DNA of 6,066 nt from Ignavibacteriaceae bacterium (GTDB lineage Bacteria; Bacteroidota; Ignavibacteria; Ignavibacteriales; Ignavibacteriaceae), in contig JALONF010000131.1 in the NCBI GenBank assembly GCA_025455085.1, positions 1 through 6,066 of the forward strand, in the 5' to 3' direction. This document shows positions 1 through 6,043 of the stretch, in pieces. Both the position numbers and the translations under genes were made by a program. Under the pieces are notes generated by a model. That model was not told the DNA's origin. It was given only the letters and a program-made list of their open reading frames with translations, and made no database searches. The first letter of the stretch is position 1, and each line of letters begins with the position of its first letter.

Positions 1-150
1 CAGCAATGATAAATCAACCAGACTATCATCATGTTTACAGTTTTGTTACTACTTCAAAGAACTACTTTGTACCCTGTAGTAACTCAGGACACACCACTAA
101 CAGCTAACACGGACAATATGGGTAAGTTGTTTGTCACACTTTTTGCTTTT

Positions 151-178
151 CCTGCCTGCCTGCGGCAGTCAGGCAGGG
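151..178. repeat. Palindromic CCTGCCTG intergenic repeat, copy 1
   Basis: The arms CCTGCCTG (151-158) and CAGGCAGG (170-177) are perfect inverse complements. Inside them CTGC (160-163) and GCAG (165-168) pair around a single G, so almost the whole element is one hairpin with a single mismatch. Short elements of this CCTGCC...GGCAGG kind are, as far as I recall, dispersed through intergenic regions of many Bacteroidota genomes. Their function is not established. It sits just left of the periodic array. Confidence 0.6.
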
Positions 179-423
179 CTCCTGCACCCAAGACAGTTTT
201 GTAATGGTTCTTGCACCCGGACACGCGCATCTGCTCGCAATTAAAATCCACTATACCTTGACAGTTTTCTGGCTTCGATCAACTTTGTACCGCGACACTG
301 CGCCAGTGCCCGCAACCAACTTTGTAACCGGGGATAAATTCGCGGCTCCGAATAAACTTGTACCGCGACACGCGTAATGCTCAGCAAAATTTGTACCCGG
401 ACGGCAAAAAGTGCGCCATACCC

Positions 424-453
424 TCCCTGTCTGACTAGCGTCAGCCAGGCAGG
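424..453. repeat. Palindromic CCTGCCTG-family repeat, copy 2, diverged
   Basis: The arms CCTGTCTGAC (426-435) and GTCAGCCAGG (440-449) are inverse complements with one mismatch, around the short loop TAGC. A further GCAGG follows. The element resembles copy 1 at 151-178 in its arm sequence. It falls in the one step of the periodic array that is about twice the usual length, which fits its insertion into a pre-existing unit. Confidence 0.5.
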
Positions 454-473
454 CTTGCACCGTGACTGCTTTC

Positions 474-497
474 TGGCCCCGCTGGCGCGGGGTACCA
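474..497. repeat. GC-rich hairpin
   Basis: CCCCGC (477-482) and GCGGGG (487-492) form a perfect 6-bp stem around the loop TGGC. The stem is extended by TGG (474-476) with CCA (495-497) across a two-base TA bulge. The hairpin overlaps the array copy at 491. No T-run follows on either strand, so it does not look like an intrinsic terminator. It may simply be part of the array's sequence make-up. Confidence 0.4.
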
Positions 498-740
498 GGA
501 CCCTGCCCGGATGCTGCGTCGGGTAACACAACCTCCCCATATTGCCGGGCCGTTATAGCCAATGTGACACGTACTCAGCCAGATAGACTACACCGAGACA
601 ACCACGTAATATACCGCGACCGCTTATTTGGCACATTTGCTTTTGCGCGACACAAGACCCATCGCTCCTGCAAAAGAAAAAGAGCCAAATCCCTTCGCTC
701 TCTTTGATTAATTTTGTTTATCAATGTAAGAAACCGTGAT

Positions 741-770
741 AAAAATCTAACTGCACAGAAAGGTAGATTT
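741..770 (-). terminator. Possible weak terminator of the GH15 gene
   Basis: Read on the minus strand downstream of the GH15 stop codon, AAATCTA (complement of 764-770) and TAGATTT (complement of 743-749) form a perfect 7-bp stem followed directly by more T residues (complement of 741-742). The stem is AT-rich and the loop is 14 nt, so it would be weak. A competing inverted repeat, AGATTTC at 765-771 with GAAATCT at 787-793, shares one arm. This is the only terminator-like structure between the gene and the GC-rich array. Confidence 0.35.
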
Positions 771-831
771 CTATAAATGAAATATTGAAATCTGTCGTGG
801 CTTTCTTTATCAAATTCTGAAATTCAACCTG

Positions 832-2625
832 TTACGGCTTAATAAATTTCGGAATGATCTTTTTCTCCGAAAACATAGTCGCCGTATTAATTAAAGCTAA
901 GTGAGAATACGCCTGTGGAAAATTACCCAGAAGTCTTTTTGTAGAGAAATGGATGTCTTCACTAAAAAGACCCAAATGATTACCACAGGCTAAAAGGTTT
1001 TCAAATATGTTTTTTGCATCTTCCTTCATTCCTATTCTGTGCAGAGCCTGAACCAGCCAGAAAGTACAGATTGTAAATGATGACATCGGTTTACCAAAAT
1101 CATCAGGGTTTTTATAGCGGTAAACAAATCCTTTATAAAAAAGTGCATCTTTAACAGCCATCACAGTTTTTTGATACTTCGGATCATCAGCGGAAATAAA
1201 ACCATATTCAGCCATAAGTAACAAAGAAGCATCAAGCTCTGAGTTACAATAGGTCTGGGTAAATGTTTGCAATTCCTCCTTCCAGCCATTCTTCATAACA
1301 TCTGCTTTAATGTCATCTGCAATTCCCCTCCATGTTTCAGCATAGTATGGTTTATTTAGTACAAGTGCAATTTCTGAAGCCTTGTCCATTGCAACCCAAC
1401 TCATCACTTTTGAGAAAACATGGTGTTTTTCATCATATCGTATTTCCCATATACCTTTATCCGGTTTTTCCCAATGAGTAGATATAGTCCGTGAAATATT
1501 ACGAACAATCTCCCATATATCCTCAATTTCGTCTAATGGACCCTGGAAAAACTCATAATATTGATGAATAATATTTAACAAATAACCAAATACATCATTT
1601 TGTCTTTGAGAATATGCAGCATTCCCAATTCTTACAGGTTTTGAGTTTTCATAACCTGAAAGGTGGGGAAGTTCGATTTCTGTAAGATCCCTTTCCCCTC
1701 TTATACCATACATAATCTGCAACGAGTCAGTCTTAGAATTAAGTATTCTCTTTAAATAGTCTAAGAATCGTTTAGCGGATTTGTAGTGTCCCATCTTAAG
1801 CAACGTTTCCAGTGACATGGACGCATCGCGTAGCCAGCAAAAACGATAATCCCAGTTACGTACACCCCCGATAGTTTCCGGGATGCTGGTTGTTAATGCT
1901 GCCAACACAGCACCTGTAGGTTGATAAGACATAATTTTTAATACCAGTAAACTCCTGTTAATCTCTTCGGTATATTTCTCATACTTTTTTGAACGGTTTG
2001 TCCAGTTAAGCCAGTATACTTTTGTACGCTGGAATTCGAGGTAAACCCTTTTAATATCTATATCAATCAGTTTTTGGTTGTATGACAGTAAAAGAAACTG
2101 GTGTTGGTTAATTTCAATTTCTTTTGATTCCAGAATATCATCGAAGTTTAAGCTGCTATAGAGATAAATGCAATCGGTCGGCTTTAGCCGTGAATATGTC
2201 CGTATATAGTTATCAATAATTACATTTGAAACTTCCTCCCTGGCATAATTAAACATAGGACAATATTTTACTTTGAAGGTTGGAGTCCCTGAAATATATT
2301 TTATATATCGATAAATTTCAGCAGGAGCAAAATAGTCATTCTCAATTAGTTTGTAACGGGGCATGAAGTCAATTACCTCAAATGTACCCTGTTCAGATTT
2401 AAATTCTGTACATAATACATTAGTCCACACAAGGTACTTTTGTTTAATTATATATTTATCATCTGCAACGATACTAAAAAATCCTCCGTTATCATTATCA
2501 ATAAGTTTCGCGAATACGGAAGGGGAATCAAAATCGGGGAGACAACACCAGTCAATACTTCCCTTATCTGATATCAGGGCCGCACTCCTGCAATTACCAA
2601 TTACACCATAATTCAAATTATCCAT
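832..2625 (-). CDS. Glycoside hydrolase family 15 protein (trehalase/glucoamylase type)
   Basis: This 597-residue protein has the full family 15 layout and no signal peptide, so it is probably cytoplasmic. The N-terminal beta-sandwich domain (about 1-230) opens with the family signature YGVIGNCRSAALIS (6-19) and GSIDWCCLPDFDSP (22-35). The (alpha/alpha)6-barrel catalytic domain (about 240-590) has NWDYRFCWLRDAS (257-269), ELPHLSGY (318-325), GIWEIR (391-396) and GNFPQAYSHLALI (567-579). By family analogy the general acid is E394 and the base E556 (in GLFSED). Nothing appears truncated. The ATG is supported by AAAGGA seven bases upstream. Family 15 contains glucoamylases, glucodextranases and trehalases. 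The divergent otsBA operon favours trehalose as substrate, as for characterised mycobacterial and Thermoplasma GH15 trehalases, but sequence alone does not settle this. The family call is secure and the substrate is inferred. Confidence 0.93.
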   Translation of the reverse strand: MDNLNYGVIGNCRSAALISDKGSIDWCCLPDFDSPSVFAKLIDNDNGGFFSIVADDKYIIKQKYLVWTNVLCTEFKSEQGTFEVIDFMPRYKLIENDYFAPAEIYRYIKYISGTPTFKVKYCPMFNYAREEVSNVIIDNYIRTYSRLKPTDCIYLYSSLNFDDILESKEIEINQHQFLLLSYNQKLIDIDIKRVYLEFQRTKVYWLNWTNRSKKYEKYTEEINRSLLVLKIMSYQPTGAVLAALTTSIPETIGGVRNWDYRFCWLRDASMSLETLLKMGHYKSAKRFLDYLKRILNSKTDSLQIMYGIRGERDLTEIELPHLSGYENSKPVRIGNAAYSQRQNDVFGYLLNIIHQYYEFFQGPLDEIEDIWEIVRNISRTISTHWEKPDKGIWEIRYDEKHHVFSKVMSWVAMDKASEIALVLNKPYYAETWRGIADDIKADVMKNGWKEELQTFTQTYCNSELDASLLLMAEYGFISADDPKYQKTVMAVKDALFYKGFVYRYKNPDDFGKPMSSFTICTFWLVQALHRIGMKEDAKNIFENLLACGNHLGLFSEDIHFSTKRLLGNFPQAYSHLALINTATMFSEKKIIPKFIKP

Positions 2626-2632
2626 AATTAAT

Positions 2633-2638
2633 TCCTTT
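2633..2638 (-). promoter_or_regulatory. Ribosome binding site of the GH15 gene
   Basis: The minus strand reads AAAGGA followed by seven bases and then ATG. This is a good Shine-Dalgarno and supports the start at 2625. It contrasts with the two forward genes, which show none. Confidence 0.6.
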
Positions 2639-2695
2639 ATGTTTGCCCGAACACTTTGCCTGACTATAAGGAAAAGATTTTTTTGTTTTCTATAA

Positions 2696-2703
2696 CAAAG
2701 ATA
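2696..2703 (-). promoter_or_regulatory. Bacteroidetes-type -7 element for the GH15 gene
   Basis: The minus strand reads TATCTTTG, a perfect match to the TAnnTTTG -7 consensus of the Bacteroidetes primary sigma factor. No good TTTG -33 element is seen 19-21 bp upstream. Transcription would begin near 2690, leaving a leader of about 65 nt. Confidence 0.45.
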
Positions 2704-2760
2704 GTAATGAAATTTATTGCATAATTAAGACCTTTGCATATAACAGGTGATTTAAAAATC

Positions 2761-2791
2761 TTTCCCCGGAAAATTGGTAATTTTACATTTG
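2761..2791 (+). promoter_or_regulatory. Bacteroidetes-type promoter for otsBA
   Basis: TACATTTG at 2784-2791 matches the TAnnTTTG -7 consensus perfectly. TTTC at 2761-2764 lies 19 bp upstream and differs by one base from the -33 TTTG element. Transcription would begin just before 2800, about 55 nt before the ATG of otsB. The two promoter candidates in this intergenic region point away from each other and their -7 elements are about 80 bp apart, so a shared regulator could act on both. Confidence 0.5.
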
Positions 2792-2853
2792 CTCAGAATC
2801 TTATTTCTAATTAATAAACAAATGAGCTATAAAAAATATTGCCCATAATTATT

Positions 2854-3612
2854 ATGAATGATTTTATAAAAGCAGAATTGATAGAAAAGTACAGAAACGC
2901 AGATAGCAGGCTGGTTCTGCTTGACTATGACGGAACTCTGGTTGATTATACTCCTATACCTGTTGCAGCCAGATTGACTGATCACTTATTTGATATTCTT
3001 ATAAAACTGCATGACACTCCACAAACAGAAATATTTATAATCACTGGCAGAGGGCATCAGGAAACTGAAAAAATCTTCGCTAATCTTCCAATTAATATTA
3101 TTGCAGAGCATGGAGCAATGATCAGAGAAAGAGGTATATGGGAAAATCAGATAAACAATAATTGCTCCTGGAAAGAAACAGTCATCCCCATTTTGAATCA
3201 GATCACTACTGAATGCCCTGAATCATTTATCGAGGAAAAAGATTTTTCATTAGCATGGCATTACAGAAATGCTGAATCGCAATCAGGATTTGCTCACTCA
3301 AGAAAATTAATCAATACCTTAGAAGCAAGAATTCATTCTTATGATATAAAAATACTGGATGGAAATAAAGTGGTAGAAGTAATGACTAAGGAAGTTGGCA
3401 AAGGGAAAGCTGTAAAGAAATTATGTGAGCAAAGCAATTATGATTTCATACTATCGATTGGAGATGACGCAACAGATGAAGATATGTTTGAGTTTTTTTT
3501 GCATATTACCAGGGCATATACTATTAAGGTCGGAAACGGAAAAACTTTCGCTAAATATAAATTTGCCAGTATCAACGATGTTGTATTTCTCTTAAAACAG
3601 TTATCCCTATGA
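2854..3612 (+). CDS. otsB: Trehalose-6-phosphate phosphatase
   Basis: The enzyme removes the phosphate from trehalose-6-phosphate, the second step of the OtsA-OtsB pathway, in the cytoplasm. With the ATG at 2854 it is 252 residues, a normal bacterial OtsB length. It is a HAD-superfamily phosphatase: motif I is DYDGTLV, with nucleophile D24 and acid/base D26; motif II is ITGR, with T64; and motif IV is GDDATDEDMF (203-212), which holds the Mg2+-binding aspartates. The trehalose-phosphatase cap signatures AEHGA (84-88) and AWHYR (134-138) are present, and the motif III lysine lies in GKGK (182-185). A TTG at 2839 in the same frame would add five residues, but the ATG is preferred because neither site has a Shine-Dalgarno and the family does not need the extension. 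The stop overlaps the otsA start by four bases (ATGA), which indicates one operon with coupled translation. Confidence 0.95.
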   Translation: MNDFIKAELIEKYRNADSRLVLLDYDGTLVDYTPIPVAARLTDHLFDILIKLHDTPQTEIFIITGRGHQETEKIFANLPINIIAEHGAMIRERGIWENQINNNCSWKETVIPILNQITTECPESFIEEKDFSLAWHYRNAESQSGFAHSRKLINTLEARIHSYDIKILDGNKVVEVMTKEVGKGKAVKKLCEQSNYDFILSIGDDATDEDMFEFFLHITRAYTIKVGNGKTFAKYKFASINDVVFLLKQLSL

Positions 3613-5828
3613 GATTAACACTTGCATTCATACTTTCAATAGTATTTGCTGTTGGACTGGTAGCATTTGGCTTTACTTTTTACCAGAGTTCAACTGAAAG
3701 GAATAAACTAATTCGGGAACTTGAAATCCGCACTGAACAGGTAACTGAGGATATACTTCAGGGCGATACATTTTATTTCGAAAAAATAAATCAGAATAAT
3801 ATTGAGCGTTTTGCAGACAGTATCAACAAACTGTACAATTTACTGGGTATTGCAGTTTATTACAACATCGATAGTATAATAAGCAATAATTCTACCCGTA
3901 ATTTTATTAACCATTCGATGGACTACATTTCACAATCAATAACTGCTGATACATCTCTTGGAAATTTTTTCAAAATTGGAAGTGAAAGCATATATCAATA
4001 TATCAAGCCGGTAAACCGGGCAGATATATCCAATAATGCTGTTGTCTTTTATACTGATGCAGACTACATTGATACAGTCATTGGCAAAATATGGTTTCGG
4101 AATTTTATAAGATGGTTTATTCAGGCATTTTTGGTATCTCTTGTTACTTTTCTTATTATCCGTTGGGGAATTTTTAGCCCCATTAATAAAATTTTAGATT
4201 GGGCAAAGGCCGTGCGTTCGGGAAACACAGGACAAATAAAGCCGCAACCGTTTTTAAAATTTCTTGACCCTTTGCATAAAGAGATTGAATACATAGCAAA
4301 AGCAATGCATGATGCGAAGGCCACGGCTGAAGAAGAAGCAAGGTTAAGAACAAGTGCAGAAGCCATTTGGACCCCCGAACGGCTGAAAGTAGAAATGGAA
4401 AATCTTTTGCAAAAGAAGAAAATGATTGTTGTTTCCAATCGTGAGCCATATATGCACATTCACGTAGGCAAGGAAATAAAGTGCATTGTTCCTGCCAGCG
4501 GAATGATTACAGCTATGGAGCCTATATTGAAAGCATGCAGTGGATTATGGATCGCTTCTGGGACAGGGGATGCAGATAAGGAAACCGTAAACAAAAATGA
4601 CAAAGTGGAGGTCCCTCCGGAAGAACCAAAATACACGTTAAAAAGATTATGGCTGACAAAGGAAGAAGAAGACCATTTCTATTATGGCTTTTCAAATGAA
4701 GGACTGTGGCCACTCTGTCATATCGCACATACGCGCCCGACATTCAGAAATGATGATTGGCATTATTACAAAAAAGTTAATCAGGATTTTGCTAAAGCTG
4801 TGCTGGATGAAACAAAAGATGAAGAACAACCTTTTATTTTAATCCAGGACTTCCATTTTGCACTTCTGCCTGAACTGATAAAAAAAGAAAAACCCGGAGC
4901 TAAAGTTGCCATATTCTGGCATATCCCATGGCCCAATCCCGAATCATTCGGTATTTGTCCCTGGCAGAGAGAAATACTACAGGGTATGCTCGGTGCTGAT
5001 TTAATTGGGTTTCATACACAGTATCATTGCAACCATTTTCTTGAAACAGTAAATAATGCACTTGAATCAAGAGTTTTATGGGAAAATTTTTCAGTGAAAA
5101 TGGGTGGCCGGACAACTCTTGTTAAGCCCTTCCCCATAAGTATTGCATTCACATTAAAAGATTTCGATAATAATTCACCAAAAATAAAAGTATCCCAATT
5201 GTTAAATGAACATGGTATCACTTCTAAATTTATGGGCATAGGTGTAGACAGGATTGATTATACAAAAGGTATCATAGAAAAATTTCTTGCTATTGAACGG
5301 TTTTTGGAAAAGAATCCATCATTTCTTGGGAAATTTACTTTTGTTCAAATAGGTGCACCAAGCAGAACTCTTCTGAAAAGTTATTCTGACATGGTAAGTG
5401 CAGTTGAAAACGAAGCTAACAGAATCAACTGGCGTTTCAAATCAAAAAGCTGGAAGGCAATACTCCTTTTAAAACGACATCACAGCCATGAAGAAATAGC
5501 TCCCTTTTATTCTTCGGCAGATTTTTGTATGGTTACATCCCTACATGATGGGATGAACCTTGTAGCAAAAGAATTCGTTGCTTCACGAAATCAAAATGAC
5601 GGGACACTTATCCTAAGCCGTTTTGCCGGAGCATCGAAAGAACTTCAGGGAGCTATCATAGTTAATCCTTATGATATAGAAAAAACAGCAGACGCAATTA
5701 AATTAGCTTTGGAAATGACTACAGAAGAACAAAATCAGCGAATGAAACAAATGCGATTGGTAATTGTCAGACATAATATTTATTCATGGGCAGCAACTTT
5801 ATTAAGAACAATGGCAACTATTAATTGA
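3609..5828 (+). CDS. otsA: Membrane-anchored trehalose-6-phosphate synthase with HAMP sensor module
   Basis: The protein has 739 residues, against about 470 for E. coli OtsA. The extra length is an N-terminal signalling module: a transmembrane helix at about 4-25, an extracytoplasmic domain at about 26-163, a second transmembrane helix at about 166-188, a HAMP-like region at about 184-236 (with P191 and E225), and a charged helix at about 231-262. The GT20 catalytic domain runs from about 271 to the end. It transfers glucose from UDP-glucose, or another NDP-glucose, to glucose-6-phosphate. Counterparts of the known E. coli active-site residues are all visible: R278 in VVSNR, W314, Y358 or Y359, W367 in LWP, D414 in QDFH, H438 in WHIPWP, R548 and K553 in DRIDYTKG, and D647 to E655 in HDGMNLVAKE. 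The enzyme should therefore be active. No Shine-Dalgarno precedes the start, which overlaps otsB. Family identity is sure; the sensing role is inferred. Confidence 0.94.
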   Translation: MRLTLAFILSIVFAVGLVAFGFTFYQSSTERNKLIRELEIRTEQVTEDILQGDTFYFEKINQNNIERFADSINKLYNLLGIAVYYNIDSIISNNSTRNFINHSMDYISQSITADTSLGNFFKIGSESIYQYIKPVNRADISNNAVVFYTDADYIDTVIGKIWFRNFIRWFIQAFLVSLVTFLIIRWGIFSPINKILDWAKAVRSGNTGQIKPQPFLKFLDPLHKEIEYIAKAMHDAKATAEEEARLRTSAEAIWTPERLKVEMENLLQKKKMIVVSNREPYMHIHVGKEIKCIVPASGMITAMEPILKACSGLWIASGTGDADKETVNKNDKVEVPPEEPKYTLKRLWLTKEEEDHFYYGFSNEGLWPLCHIAHTRPTFRNDDWHYYKKVNQDFAKAVLDETKDEEQPFILIQDFHFALLPELIKKEKPGAKVAIFWHIPWPNPESFGICPWQREILQGMLGADLIGFHTQYHCNHFLETVNNALESRVLWENFSVKMGGRTTLVKPFPISIAFTLKDFDNNSPKIKVSQLLNEHGITSKFMGIGVDRIDYTKGIIEKFLAIERFLEKNPSFLGKFTFVQIGAPSRTLLKSYSDMVSAVENEANRINWRFKSKSWKAILLLKRHHSHEEIAPFYSSADFCMVTSLHDGMNLVAKEFVASRNQNDGTLILSRFAGASKELQGAIIVNPYDIEKTADAIKLALEMTTEEQNQRMKQMRLVIVRHNIYSWAATLLRTMATIN

Positions 5829-5840
5829 TATCTGAATAGT

Positions 5841-5907
5841 TTTGCAAGCACATTTAAAAGCCACATGTGCTGAGGCTTAATCCGAAGCTTTTAAAAGAGC
5901 TTGCAAA
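5841..5907. repeat. Nested inverted repeats downstream of otsA
   Basis: The outer arms TTTGCAAGC (5841-5849) and GCTTGCAAA (5899-5907) are perfect 9-bp complements. The inner arms TTTAAAAGC (5853-5861) and GCTTTTAAA (5887-5895) are also perfect. The two stems are separated by three bases on each side (ACA and AGA), giving a symmetric internal loop. The palindrome CACATGTG (5862-5869) lies inside. No T-run follows on the plus strand, so this is not a standard otsA terminator. It could protect the 3' end of the otsBA mRNA or be a small mobile palindrome. Confidence 0.55.
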
Positions 5908-5918
5908 GAAAAAGCTCT
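5892..5918 (-). terminator. Possible minus-strand terminator, alternative hairpin
   Basis: AGAGCTT (5896-5902) and AAGCTCT (5912-5918) form a 7-bp stem with a 9-nt loop. Read on the minus strand the stem runs straight into T residues (complement of 5893-5895), as in a weak intrinsic terminator for transcription arriving from the intron side. It shares bases 5899-5902 and more with the outer arm of the nested repeat at 5841-5907, so the two folds exclude each other. Confidence 0.35.
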
Positions 5919-5970
5919 GTTTACCATGACTTAACAAAGGTTTGTTACATCTTGACAATTAATATAAGTC

Positions 5971-6006
5971 GAGTAGGTAAGGGGGAGTTTCACCCCCAAA
6001 CCTCTC
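5971..6006 (-). ncRNA. Group II intron domain VI with bulged branch-point A
   Basis: In plus coordinates the helix pairs GAG (5971-5973) with CTC (6004-6006), AGGT (5975-5978) with ACCT (6000-6003), and GGGGG (5981-5985) with CCCCC (5993-5997). The base left unpaired between the first two helices is position 5974, an A on the minus strand, seven nucleotides from the intron 3' end. That is exactly where the lariat branch point is expected. Three nucleotides (6007-6009) link it to domain V. Confidence 0.88.
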
Positions 6007-6009
6007 ACA

Positions 6010-6043
6010 GAACCGTACGTGAACCTCTCGATTCATACGGCTC
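6010..6043 (-). ncRNA. Group II intron domain V
   Basis: This is a 34-nt hairpin on the minus strand starting GAGCCGUAU and ending GUACGGUUC. The lower stem carries the AGC catalytic triad at nucleotides 2-4 of the domain. A two-nucleotide CG bulge on the 3' strand interrupts the helix, and the upper stem is capped by a GAGA tetraloop of the GNRA type. All three are hallmarks of the catalytic core. Confidence 0.92.

Larger units (their letters stand above)
211..506. repeat. Degenerate tandem array, roughly 36-bp period
   Basis: A motif close to TTGTACCGCGACACGCG recurs across this stretch. The clearest copies start at 211 (ttgcacccggacacgcg), 285 (ttgtaccgcgacactgcg), 322 (ttgtaaccgggga), 358 (ttgtaccgcgacacgcg), 391 (ttgtacccggacgg), 455 (ttgcaccgtgactgc) and 491 (ggtaccaggaccctgc). 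A weak copy is at 251 (ctataccttgacag). Start-to-start distances are 40, 34, 37, 36, 33, 64 and 36 bp. The 64-bp step contains a palindromic element of about 29 bp, and removing it gives about 35 bp. Fainter copies lie outside: tgcaccc at 183, taccgcgaccgc at 612 and tttgcgcgacac at 642. The core is conserved and the rest of each unit is not. The function is unknown. The divergence is too great, and the conserved part too short, for an ordinary CRISPR array. Confidence 0.6.
1..831. other. Long non-coding region, GC-rich in the middle
   Basis: No protein-coding gene is convincing here. Open frames exist on both strands, but they are short, overlap each other, lack recognisable domains, and lie over repeated DNA. 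From about 150 to 660 the base composition is clearly GC-richer than the flanking genes (41 G+C of 60 at 481-540, against 15 of 60 inside otsA at 5161-5220). That part contains a degenerate periodic motif and two palindromic elements, listed separately. The last 130 bases before the GH15 stop codon are AT-rich and hold short inverted repeats. At the far left, TTACTAC (46-52) and GTAGTAA (76-82) form a 7-bp inverted repeat. A frame open from base 3 to a TAA at 105-107 could be the tail of an upstream gene, but it has no recognisable motif. Confidence 0.75.

Noticed and set aside
3..107. Possible C-terminal tail of a gene entering from the left (plus strand, TAA at 105-107)
   Set aside because: The 34 codons have no recognisable motif, and chance alone gives such a frame in AT-rich DNA. 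It would need sequence left of the window.
211..506. CRISPR array
   Set aside because: The spacing of about 36 bp start to start is too short for repeat plus spacer, the conserved part is only about 15 bp and degenerate, and no cas genes are near.
251..562. Minus-strand open frame of 103 codons with loose 11-12-residue repeats (GTNFAEHYAC, GTSLFGAANL, VTKLVAGTGA)
   Set aside because: The protein repeats only echo the underlying DNA array, whose steps (33, 36, 37 bp) are not all multiples of three. There is no ribosome site or known domain, and an overlapping frame at 241-540 is equally open, so this is most likely non-coding.
462..707. Plus-strand open frame of 81 codons
   Set aside because: It lies in the GC-rich repeat block, has no recognisable domain or ribosome site, and ends in a low-complexity basic tail. 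GC-rich DNA produces such frames by chance.
709..716. TAATTTTG, a match to the Bacteroidetes -7 element on the plus strand
   Set aside because: There is no TTTG at the -33 distance and no plus-strand gene downstream; it would fire into the end of the GH15 gene. A chance match is likely in AT-rich DNA.
2839..2853. TTG start for otsB five codons upstream of the ATG
   Set aside because: No Shine-Dalgarno favours it, an ATG follows at once in the same frame, and the added residues are not part of the phosphatase fold.
4121..5239. Several minus-strand open frames of 71-112 codons within otsA
   Set aside because: They are antisense shadows of a long conserved gene and show no family motifs or start signals.
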